Shown: in pieces, positions 1 to 6,057 of the stretch | How the letters are laid out: the number at the start of each line of letters is the position of its first letter | Position numbering within the stretch: position 1 is the stretch's first letter | Assembly (NCBI GenBank): GCA_020345785.1 | Contig: CP070771.1 | Coordinates: 4,377,839-4,387,152, forward strand | Direction: 5' to 3' | Length of the DNA: 9,314 nucleotides | Origin: Desulfobacterales bacterium | GTDB taxonomy: Bacteria > Desulfobacterota > Desulfobacteria > Desulfobacterales > JAFDCJ01 | Notes under the pieces: model-generated | Database searches by the model: none | What the model was told of the DNA's origin: nothing | The model's input: the letters and a program-made list of their open reading frames with translations, nothing else | Position numbers and translations under genes: made by a program

Positions 1-314
1 GTTGGCGATGGACCCTCAAAGGCAATTTATTTAAAAGACATAAGAAGAAAATAAAGAGAAAACCTCTAACCCATAAGGATTGATACGACCTGCAAGATCG
101 TTTTCAATCCATTGTTCAAGAAGCCCGGTTGTTCATATAGGGGACTAAAGTCAAAGCTTTAATAGAGAATAATAGCTAAGCTTTTGAGCCCTCAAAAGGG
201 CTTTATTCAGTGGATTGGAAAAGGGAAAGGGGTCGTGGCGTAATTTGAAGTTATAGAAACCGATTAGTCACTGATCAAGGTTTGGCAATCTGATCTTACA
301 TAAGGAGCTATACC
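1..314. other. Non-coding region upstream of the SIR2-like gene
   Basis: No intact gene is visible here. In frame 1 the window opens with 17 sense codons (VGDGPSKAIYLKDIRRK) before a TAA at 52-54. This reads like a protein C-terminus and could be the tail of a gene lying left of the window, but another frame is also open to about position 80, so chance cannot be excluded. The rest is A+T-rich and holds a terminator-like hairpin (187-207) and an imperfect inverted repeat, AACCGAT (259-265) against ATCAAGGTT (277-285), some 30 bases before the next start codon. No convincing promoter pair was found. Confidence 0.5.
187..207 (+). terminator. Terminator-like hairpin
   Basis: A perfect 6-bp stem, AGCCCT (187-192) and AGGGCT (197-202), closes a CAAA loop and is followed by TTATT. 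The stem is short and the T-run is interrupted, so this is a weak intrinsic terminator, plausibly ending transcription from the left. The same bases can form a competing stem, CTTTTGA (181-187) with TCAAAAG (192-198), which excludes the first one. Confidence 0.4.
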
Positions 315-1406
315 ATGGCGATTGAATATCACGGGCACCTTCCCGCTTTGCAGGATGCCTTTCGGTCGGGCAAACTCACCTTTTACCTCGGCGCCGGGGT
401 ATCAAAACTTAACGGTTTGCCAAGCTGGGAGGAGTTCGTGCAGGCGCTCTATTTCACGACCTTGAATGACGAATCATTCATCTATGAACTAAGGCCCTAC
501 CCCAATTATTTATTTGCCCTTGCAGAATGGGTGCTAAAGCAAAAAAATGAACCCTTGGATATCATTATCAGGAAAATAAGGCAATGGTATGAGGGTAAAG
601 ACTTCATTGGCATGATGACAAATACACTATATGCCGGACTTGCGCGCGAAAGCATAGGGCCGGACATCAGCGGTCTGCCCGAATACATCCTGCAGCAGAA
701 CGCCACCTTGAAAGCAATCCTTGAATGTTCTGTCAGGTCCGAGCCCGGCATCTCAGGACTCCGTTCGATCATCACCTATAACTACGACAATCTGGTTGAA
801 TTAGGCTTAGAATGTTTCCCCGCAGAAAGAAATAATTTTCAGGTCATATACAAGCGTGATCAGCAGCTGTTGCCGGACAGGATTCCAATCTATCACGTGC
901 ATGGCTATATTCCCTACCAAAGTACAGATATCAATTATGACGACATAATCTTCTCTGAAGACCAGTACAACCGCGTCTTCCAGGACCCATTCTTTTGGGG
1001 CAATGTGGTCCAAGTCAATCAATTAACGAGTACAACCGGTTTGATGATTGGCCTGTCGCTTTCTGACCGAAATACGCGACGTATTCTCGACTCCATTCGG
1101 AGTCAGCCTCTGCCGCGGGAAAATTTTATCCTGATGCGAAAGCCGCAGTTTGCAATGATTGATGATCCCAGTCTAGAGCTTAACCAAATCCGGGAGAAGG
1201 CGGAGCAGTACCTTACCCGTTTTCCGCAGTCGAGAATGAAGATGCCCGAAAGGGAACCCCGGCAGATCCAGCAACTGTTGGGAAAAATCTATCAGTACGA
1301 AAATAGTGAATTTGAAAAAGGGTTTGAGAATCTTGGTCTGCACCTGATCACTATTGATGACTTTGATGAAATTCAGCTGGTGCTGCAACAGGTTGCTGAA
1401 GGATAA
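315..1406 (+). CDS. SIR2-like domain protein (SIR2_2 type), possible defence NADase
   Basis: This 363-residue protein carries the hallmarks of a sirtuin-like Rossmann fold. They are an NAD-binding GAGVSK motif at residues 26-31 after the hydrophobic strand LTFYL, a TYNYDN motif at 154-159 (the TxNxD element), HVHG at 194-197 holding the likely catalytic histidine, a FSEDQY segment near 213-218, and GLSLSDRNTRRIL at 246-258. No signal peptide or membrane segment is seen, so it is probably cytoplasmic. The ATG is preceded by AAGGAG at 302-307 with 7-base spacing. SIR2_2-type proteins are known as NAD-consuming effectors in anti-phage systems such as Thoeris ThsA, DSR and SIR2-HerA, but here no second domain and no partner gene (TIR, HerA or Argonaute) is visible. 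NAD hydrolysis is inferred. A deacylase role is less likely because the zinc-binding cysteines of classical sirtuins are absent. Confidence 0.85.
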   Translation: MAIEYHGHLPALQDAFRSGKLTFYLGAGVSKLNGLPSWEEFVQALYFTTLNDESFIYELRPYPNYLFALAEWVLKQKNEPLDIIIRKIRQWYEGKDFIGMMTNTLYAGLARESIGPDISGLPEYILQQNATLKAILECSVRSEPGISGLRSIITYNYDNLVELGLECFPAERNNFQVIYKRDQQLLPDRIPIYHVHGYIPYQSTDINYDDIIFSEDQYNRVFQDPFFWGNVVQVNQLTSTTGLMIGLSLSDRNTRRILDSIRSQPLPRENFILMRKPQFAMIDDPSLELNQIREKAEQYLTRFPQSRMKMPEREPRQIQQLLGKIYQYENSEFEKGFENLGLHLITIDDFDEIQLVLQQVAEG

Positions 1407-1425
1407 TCAGATTACCGGAATCTGA
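1407..1425 (+). terminator. Hairpin directly after the SIR2 gene
   Basis: TCAGATT (1407-1413) and AATCTGA (1419-1425) form a perfect 7-bp stem around an ACCGG loop, starting at the base after the stop codon. No T-run follows, so it may act as an mRNA 3'-end stabiliser or a weak terminator rather than a canonical intrinsic terminator. Confidence 0.4.
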
Positions 1426-1563
1426 GAGACTCGAGCCAAGATCTATGCCCGGGAGAAGGCCTGGGACAGTGCCAACCCACCCGTGAAGCCTACGTTCCAA
1501 ATCTTTCATCAGTGGTGTGATGGCTTCAATGACATGTCTTGCAGTGAAAGGGCCGCTTTATAG
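1426..1563 (+). pseudogene. Possible remnant of a coding region
   Basis: A frame open from a TGA at 1423-1425 to a TAG at 1561-1563 reads ...AKIYAREKAWDSANPPVK... then PTFQIFHQWCDGFNDM.... Its composition (W, C, Y, mixed charges and P placed as in a folded protein) looks more protein-like than the neighbouring frames. It has no upstream start codon or ribosome binding site, so it could only be a 3' fragment of a broken gene. I do not recognise the family, and chance is a real alternative. Confidence 0.15.
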
Positions 1564-1887
1564 TTGCGACGACATGGCTATCAGGAGACAGCGATGCCAA
1601 ATAAATGGAAATCGTAACTGCCACGTTAAATCTGGTTGCTTCATTTAACCGGGGTTGTGTAAAAGAATTGGGATGGAGGCTGAAGCCAAACCGGGTGCTG
1701 TGGCAACAGGTCCCAGAGAGTTGGAGAATAATGAGAGTCATGAACTTAGGGAATATCCTAACAACCATGATTTTACCCTCGAAAAGCGTAACCTAAGACT
1801 TAAAATAGGCCATTTCCGGCAGGTGTCTTAACAAAAATACAAGAGTATAGCTCGGTCCGACAAGGATAAGCACGCTCAAAAATTACC

Positions 1888-1916
1888 TTGACAACCTGAT
1901 TGGCCTTCGATTACTG
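1888..1916 (+). promoter_or_regulatory. Weak candidate sigma-70 promoter for pxpBC
   Basis: A perfect -35 hexamer TTGACA lies at 1888-1893, but the -10 region after it (around 1909-1916, GATTACTG) matches the TATAAT consensus poorly. It would give a leader of about 240 bases before pxpB. It is offered only because no better pair was found upstream of the operon. Confidence 0.2.
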
Positions 1917-2155
1917 AGCATCAATTGGTTTCAATCCCTTTACCCATCTGTATGCTGGACGGCTGCCGACATCGCGACACCATTTCGCCACGAGTCCAAA
2001 TGGTTTATCAGATCGGTGCACAAAGGCTTTCTGTGATGTTCACGGGGGGGTACCCTCGGGGCCGTAGCCCGGGTCCGACAAATCTGCGAATTGGGCAAAA
2101 AGAAGGGATCGAGGTTAAACCTGTATCATCCATTTATTAATGAGGAGATATCATC

Positions 2156-2863
2156 ATGGCGGCCGGTCTTTTTGAAAAGCCTTTCTTTCGCATCGCAGGA
2201 GACCAGGGGCTGCTGGTGGAATACGGTGATGCCATCGACCCGGAAATCAACCGCAAGGTCAGAGCCGTAGCCATCGCCGTGGATCAGGAAAGGCCGCCGG
2301 GAATCATTGAATACATACCGACCTACCGCTCGCTTATCATCATATACGACCCTTCTTTAACCGATGCCCAAAAACTCCAGGCTGCGCTTCTGGCCCTCGA
2401 AGAGCGCTTGACAGTTATCGAGATTCCCCCGCCGGATATCGTTGAAATTCCGGTATGCTATGGAGGGGAGCTCGGGCCGGATATCGAATTCGTGGCCGGC
2501 TGCCATAAATTGACTGTCGACGAGGTGATCCGGATCCATTCTGAGCCAGAGTACCCGGTATACATGATCGGATTCACACCGGGCTTCCCCTTTCTGGGGG
2601 GCTTGCCGGAGATTCTCCACACCCCGCGGCTTGAAACCCCGCGCAAACTCGTGCCGGCTGGTTCGGTGGGAATCGCCAACGCACAAACCGGGGTCTATCC
2701 CATCGACAGCCCGGGCGGGTGGCAGCTCATCGGACGGACACCCCTGAAGCTGTTCGATCCGAAACGCCCCACTCCCTTTCTCCTCAAGGCGGGCGACCGG
2801 CTCAAATTCAGAGCCATAACCTTCGAGGAATACAACCGTCTGAAGCAAGGGGGTGATGCGTAA
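2156..2863 (+). CDS. pxpB: 5-oxoprolinase subunit PxpB (KipI/carboxyltransferase C-D family)
   Basis: This 235-residue cytoplasmic protein is one of the two subunits that, with PxpA, make up bacterial 5-oxoprolinase (ATP-dependent ring opening of 5-oxo-L-proline to glutamate). The family signatures are clear: an N-terminal half starting FRIAGDQGLLVEYG (11-24), then GFTPGFPFLGGLP (139-151), TPRKLVPAGSVGIAN (161-175) and the closing SPGGWQLIGRTPLKLFD (185-201). Length is normal for the family. The ATG follows GAGGAG (2142-2147) with 8-base spacing. Its stop codon shares one base with the pxpC start (TAATG), indicating translational coupling and a 1:1 complex. The older name KipI refers to a Bacillus histidine-kinase inhibitor, so a regulatory role is a less likely alternative. 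The catalytic partner PxpA is not present nearby. Confidence 0.93.
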   Translation: MAAGLFEKPFFRIAGDQGLLVEYGDAIDPEINRKVRAVAIAVDQERPPGIIEYIPTYRSLIIIYDPSLTDAQKLQAALLALEERLTVIEIPPPDIVEIPVCYGGELGPDIEFVAGCHKLTVDEVIRIHSEPEYPVYMIGFTPGFPFLGGLPEILHTPRLETPRKLVPAGSVGIANAQTGVYPIDSPGGWQLIGRTPLKLFDPKRPTPFLLKAGDRLKFRAITFEEYNRLKQGGDA

Positions 2864-3813
2864 TGGATGTCTTCAAAGTGCTGGTGCCGGGACCCTTTAC
2901 GACGGTCCAGGACAAAGGCCGCTACGGCTATCAACAGTTTGGTATTCCGCCCGCCGGGGCCCTGGACCCCTTTGCCTATCGGGTGGCCAACCTTCTCGTC
3001 GGAAATCCTGAGGATGCAGCAGTTCTGGAAACCACGATCATAGGCCCCCGGCTGGAAGTGCTGGCAGAAGCAGACGTCGCGGTGACCGGGGGTCAAGCGG
3101 CGATTCGTCTGAACGATCAGCCCATGCCGTGCTGGACCTCTTTCAGAGTTAAACCGGGTGATTTATTGAACGTCGGACAGGTGAAAAGCGGGTGTCGATC
3201 CTACATTGCCGTGACGGGCGGCATCGCAGTACCCCTGGTGATGAACAGCCGTTCATGTTATGTCGGCGGCGCAATCGGCGGTCATGAAGGCCGGCCTGTG
3301 GCCAAAGAAGATGTTCTCAAACGCTTTGAGGGGAAGATGCTGGGTGCAACCCGTCAGCTCCCCGAGGCCATCATACCCAAATATCCCTCGACAATTACTC
3401 TCAGGTCCGTACCAGGCCCTCAAGATGACTTTTTTGACGAAGGCCTCGAACTGTTCTTCGAATCGAAATTTAGCGTCAGCCCAGACGCAAACCGGATGGG
3501 ATATCGACTCGAAGGGCCCAGAATACCCCACCGGCAGGATGTTTCCAAAAGTATTATCTCCGAACCCAGCCTGCCGGGAAGTGTTCAAATCCCGCCCGAC
3601 GGCCGCGCCATCATCCTGATGGTCGAGCAAACCGTGGGAGGATACACCAAGATTGCCACGGTGATATCGAGCGACATCCCGCATGTGGCTCAGGCCAAGC
3701 CCGGAGACAAAATCCGATTCGAGAGGTTTGATTTGGCAGCGGCCTATGAAGCTTTCAGGCAACAGGAAGAAATCCTGAGACAGATCAGAAATCAGGTGGC
3801 CGGCAGGCGCTAA
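2863..3813 (+). CDS. pxpC: 5-oxoprolinase subunit PxpC (KipA/biotin-dependent carboxyltransferase family)
   Basis: At 316 residues this is a full-length member of the PxpC/KipA family. Recognisable blocks are GPFTTVQDKGRYGYQQFGIP (10-29), AGALDPFAYRVANLLVGN (31-48), the beta-rich AVTGG pairs at 73-77 and 116-120, SYIAVTGGIAVP (113-124), RMGYRLEGP (211-219), and a C-terminal PPDGRAIILMVEQTVGGY (244-261) followed by KIATVISSDIPHVAQ. It forms a hetero-complex with PxpB. The family resembles the carboxyltransferase part of urea amidolyase, which is why some databases call it a biotin-dependent carboxyltransferase, but no biotinyl domain is visible here. It starts on the ATG overlapping the pxpB stop by one base. 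The gene is followed by 0.7 kb of non-coding sequence, so pxpBC seems to be a two-gene unit or an operon end. Confidence 0.93.
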   Translation: MDVFKVLVPGPFTTVQDKGRYGYQQFGIPPAGALDPFAYRVANLLVGNPEDAAVLETTIIGPRLEVLAEADVAVTGGQAAIRLNDQPMPCWTSFRVKPGDLLNVGQVKSGCRSYIAVTGGIAVPLVMNSRSCYVGGAIGGHEGRPVAKEDVLKRFEGKMLGATRQLPEAIIPKYPSTITLRSVPGPQDDFFDEGLELFFESKFSVSPDANRMGYRLEGPRIPHRQDVSKSIISEPSLPGSVQIPPDGRAIILMVEQTVGGYTKIATVISSDIPHVAQAKPGDKIRFERFDLAAAYEAFRQQEEILRQIRNQVAGRR

Positions 3814-3981
3814 TGCCGAGACAGGGATAAAAATGGGGTGGGGATAATAGAGACGTTCTTACTTAATTGCTATTTTTCGACATGCGCATAAAAATATATT
3901 AAGCATACCCCAATCTCGCATAAAATCTATTCTTGGATTTAGGCCGTTATGATGAAAATCATTGGCAATATTACGTGATCC

Positions 3982-4057
3982 TGGATACTGGTTTCTGGAC
4001 CTCATTCTGCGTTCATTCCTGAATATCCAGTATCAAATATCCCCGCTGAAGCGGGAT
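3982..4057. repeat. REP-like inverted-repeat element
   Basis: GATACTGG (3984-3991) is matched by its exact complement CCAGTATC (4027-4034), and next to it CCCGCT-GA-AGCGGG (4042-4055) makes a perfect 6-bp hairpin, extended by AT on both sides across one bulged C. Such GC hairpins of the form CCCGCT...AGCGGG are common as dispersed intergenic repeats in bacterial genomes. Only one copy is in the window, so membership of a repeat family is inferred. Confidence 0.45.
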
Positions 4058-4305
4058 CTCCACTCCGCTCCGACCAGCATCCAGCATCGTCCCGGTAATA
4101 TCGAAGGTCTTATTTCTACCCCACATGAAGAGTTAAAAAGATTTATGCAACATTAGGGTATGGCGGCCATCAGGGCGTTTACAGCAGGCAAAGCACGGGT
4201 GTTCACATTATTCCTTACCCCGCCGATGCCAATTTTTGACTTTTCTTTGCGAGCATTGTGAATTTGAGTGGGACTTGGCAAACATGGCTCTCAACCCATT
4301 TTGAA

Positions 4306-4334
4306 TTGACAACAAAAATCATAAGAGATACGTT
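4306..4334 (+). promoter_or_regulatory. Candidate sigma-70 promoter of the ABC transporter operon
   Basis: TTGACA (4306-4311) matches the -35 consensus perfectly. After a 17-base spacer comes TACGTT (4329-4334), which keeps the three most conserved -10 positions (T, A and final T). Transcription would start near 4341 and give a leader of about 180 bases before the binding-protein gene. Confidence 0.45.
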
Positions 4335-4389
4335 CTATGGCGGATTTAAAATGACCGAGCTGAAAATCTTTTTATCTTTTTCCGTCTTG

Positions 4390-4417
4390 CGGCGGCAGAG
4401 AAACGCCGTATTTTTTT
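4390..4417 (+). terminator. Terminator-like hairpin in the leader (possible attenuator)
   Basis: CGGCG (4390-4394) pairs with CGCCG (4404-4408) around a 9-base loop, with an extra G-T wobble at the base (4389/4409), and is followed by TA and seven T (4411-4417). This has the form of a Rho-independent terminator, though the stem is short. It lies between the promoter candidate and the start of the binding-protein gene, so if active it would attenuate the operon. It could also end a small transcript. Confidence 0.5.
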
Positions 4418-4421
4418 GGGT

Positions 4422-4435
4422 CTTTCAGAAGAAAG
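4422..4435 (+). other. Small leader hairpin
   Basis: CTTTC (4422-4426), an AGAA tetraloop and GAAAG (4431-4435) form a perfect hairpin directly after the T-run of the preceding terminator-like element. The stem is A+T-rich and weak on its own. Confidence 0.3.
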
Positions 4436-4521
4436 GGGGGATGCAAATTTGACGATAAACGATCTGGGGACAATTTGAGGCCAGTTTTCTTTATAACCCC
4501 TATAAAAAAGGAGATGATGCT

Positions 4522-5802
4522 ATGAAAAGAATAGGTCTCACTCTAACGTTGGCGTCTATTGGTGCTGTTCTGCTGCTCGTCCTCCTCATGGCAGTCGATG
4601 CGACAGCCAAGGAAGGCGATGCGGGCCGCGACTATTTCAAAGTGGGAGTTATTACCTCGCTCTCGGGTCAAAATGTTTGGGGGGGCAACGTCACCCGCAG
4701 AGGATATGAAATGTGGTCTGATGCAGTCAATCGCGAGGGCGGCATCGAAGTCAAGGGAACGAAATATCGCGTTCACTTGATTTTTGCGGATGCCCAGTCC
4801 GATCCCGCAGTGGGAGCAGACGCTGTCACACGGATGATACACAGGGAGGAAGTTGACTTCATTCTCGGCCCGTATTCAAGCTCTGTCACATTGGCTACCG
4901 CGCCCATTGTTGAAAAATACAAGGTCCCAATGATTACCGGTTCTGCGGAATCCCCGAAGATTTGGAAAGAAGGATTCAAATATACGTTCGGTGCCATACC
5001 CTCCGTTGATCTCATTGGCGGGTCCCCGATCCTAACCCTCGCAAAAGATGTGAAACCCAAGCCGAAGAGTATTTTCATTTTATCCCTGATTGATCCATTT
5101 ACGGAGGCCTGCGGTGCAGAATACAAGCGCCAAGCAGAAATATCCGGAATTGAGGTCGTCGGCAACGAAAAGGTCCCCGACAACACCAGCGACTGGACTC
5201 CACTAATCACCAAGGCGAAGAGAAGCGGCGCCGAAATCTTTGCAATGGCCACTCATTTGGAGGCCGCATTGGGATTGATGAAGACAGCGAAGGAACTTGA
5301 TTTCAATCCTAAAGCATACGTCCAACATGCAGGTATGGGTTATGCCGATTTCCTGGGATTGGGAAAAGATGCTGAATATGTCATGGGGGCAACCGTCTGG
5401 TCGCCACAAATCGAGTATCAGGGAGATTTGCCTCTCTTTAAAAGCTCTGCCAGTTTTTTTGAACAATATCAACAGCGCTACAATAGAGCCGTGCCCGAAT
5501 ATACTGAAGCAGCATGTGCCGCAACGGGAATAGCTTTCCAGACGGTTATAGCGCAGTTAGGACTCATCCCGCCTCTGGATGAGAAGGAGCGCGAGGCGCT
5601 CATGGGTGGGCTGGAAAAACTGAATATCCTTACATTCTATGGCCCGATCAAATTCGCCGCCTCCGGAGACTATTTTCACGACAACAGCGGTCTGACATCC
5701 TTAACCTTACAAATCCAAGACGGCAAACACGTTATCGTCGGCCCGGGTTCATTGGCGAGAGTTCCTCCACGCTATCCAACTCCGCCGTGGAACCGGCGCT
5801 AA
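4522..5802 (+). CDS. Branched-chain/amide-type ABC transporter periplasmic substrate-binding protein
   Basis: This 426-residue exported protein is the solute receptor of the LIV-type importer encoded downstream. It starts with a typical signal peptide: KR at residues 2-3, a hydrophobic core at about 6-25, and a likely signal-peptidase I site after ATA at 27-29. No lipobox cysteine is present. The mature part opens with the periplasmic-binding-protein type I strand FKVGVITSLSGQ (39-50), followed by RGYEMWSDAVNREGG (60-74), FADAQSDP (88-95), ILGPYSSSVTLATAPIVE (114-131) and PMITGSAESPKIW (136-148), all in the family order. The C-terminus YPTPPWNRR is characteristic of one subgroup of these receptors. 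The ATG has AAGGAG (4508-4513) with 8-base spacing. Ligand specificity cannot be read from the sequence: branched-chain amino acids, amides, or the 5-oxoproline suggested by pxpBC are all possible. Confidence 0.92.
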   Translation: MKRIGLTLTLASIGAVLLLVLLMAVDATAKEGDAGRDYFKVGVITSLSGQNVWGGNVTRRGYEMWSDAVNREGGIEVKGTKYRVHLIFADAQSDPAVGADAVTRMIHREEVDFILGPYSSSVTLATAPIVEKYKVPMITGSAESPKIWKEGFKYTFGAIPSVDLIGGSPILTLAKDVKPKPKSIFILSLIDPFTEACGAEYKRQAEISGIEVVGNEKVPDNTSDWTPLITKAKRSGAEIFAMATHLEAALGLMKTAKELDFNPKAYVQHAGMGYADFLGLGKDAEYVMGATVWSPQIEYQGDLPLFKSSASFFEQYQQRYNRAVPEYTEAACAATGIAFQTVIAQLGLIPPLDEKEREALMGGLEKLNILTFYGPIKFAASGDYFHDNSGLTSLTLQIQDGKHVIVGPGSLARVPPRYPTPPWNRR

Positions 5803-5844
5803 TCAAAAGATAAGGCGGGACAGGAAAATCGGCAGCTAATCTCG

Positions 5845-5885
5845 GGGGGATTGCCATCGGAGTAGTAATTCATCGGCCATCCCCC
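5845..5885 (+). terminator. Hairpin after the binding-protein gene
   Basis: GGGGGAT (5845-5851) and ATCCCCC (5879-5885) pair perfectly. After one mismatch, GCC (5853-5855) and GGC (5875-5877) extend the stem, leaving a 19-base loop. The downstream bases ATTTAATAT do not form a T-run, so mRNA 3'-end protection or partial termination is more likely than full termination. Confidence 0.45.
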
Positions 5886-5905
5886 ATTTAATATGTCATG
5901 AATTC

Positions 5906-5927
5906 CGGTCACAGCGGACGTGATCCG
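5906..5927 (+). other. Second spacer hairpin
   Basis: CGGTCAC (5906-5912) pairs with GTGA (5920-5923) and CCG (5925-5927) across a single bulged T, enclosing a 7-base loop. It follows the larger hairpin by 20 bases and may act with it. Confidence 0.3.
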
Positions 5928-6057
5928 ATCTCGGGCTCTGTTCCTCTACTTCAGTATGCTGACCAGCTCTTGGAAAAAACCGGCTGATGCCACGGGATTC
6001 CCTTCGATTTGGTCCTGCCTAACACCCTCAACGCAAAGGCTCTAACGGAGCGAAAAG

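Larger units (their letters stand above)
1426..2155. other. About 0.7 kb without a recognisable intact gene
   Basis: Several short open frames lie here on the + strand: codons 1426-1563 without a start, 1605-1796 (63 residues), 1673-1831 (52 residues, reading in another frame through the same DNA) and 1925-2140 (71 residues). None has a convincing ribosome binding site, and none shows a family motif I recognise. The stretch ends in a G+C-rich patch around 2044-2075 with a 7-G run, the palindrome GGGTACCC and CCCGGG. The region looks like decayed or structured non-coding DNA between the SIR2 gene and pxpB. The 5' end of the pxpBC transcript is expected within it. Confidence 0.45.
3814..4521. 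other. 0.7 kb intergenic region between pxpC and the ABC operon
   Basis: No gene is supported. The first part (3830-3930) is A+T-rich with two copies of CGCATAAAA (3885-3893 and 3917-3925). The middle holds an inverted-repeat element (3982-4057). The last 220 bases hold a promoter candidate, a terminator-like hairpin and a second hairpin ahead of the binding-protein gene. Short open frames at 3962-4156 and 4258-4452 lack ribosome binding sites and recognisable motifs. No clear intrinsic terminator follows pxpC. Confidence 0.6.
5803..6057. other. Spacer between binding-protein gene and permease genes
   Basis: These 255 bases carry no supported gene. They hold two inverted repeats (5845-5885 and 5906-5927) and end in the livH ribosome binding site CGGAG (6046-6050). 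In transporter operons, hairpins at this place often protect the upstream binding-protein mRNA, giving more receptor than permease; that role is inferred here. No clear promoter for livH was seen. Confidence 0.5.

Noticed and set aside
1854..2081. Direct repeat GGTCCGACAA at 1854-1863 and 2072-2081
   Set aside because: A single 10-base match within 0.7 kb is easily expected by chance, and nothing between the copies suggests a mobile element.
1426..2155. Group II intron remnant
   Set aside because: I looked for a domain V hairpin and for reverse-transcriptase motifs and found neither, so an intron call is not supported by eye.
2357..2848. 163-residue minus-strand open frame
   Set aside because: It is the complement of pxpB, whose protein is unmistakable. 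Long antisense frames are expected in G+C-richer codons, and this one has no recognisable motif.
3253..3762. 169-residue minus-strand open frame
   Set aside because: It is the shadow of pxpC and shows no domain signature or ribosome binding site.
3867..3894. Promoter-like pair TTGCTA-N16-TAAAAA downstream of pxpC
   Set aside because: Both hexamers match only four of six positions in an A+T-rich stretch, and no gene starts within 600 bases. The pair at 4306-4334 is a better candidate.
4258..4452. 64-codon open frame with a GTG start in the leader of the binding-protein gene
   Set aside because: It has no ribosome binding site, spans the candidate promoter and terminator hairpin, and lacks recognisable motifs.
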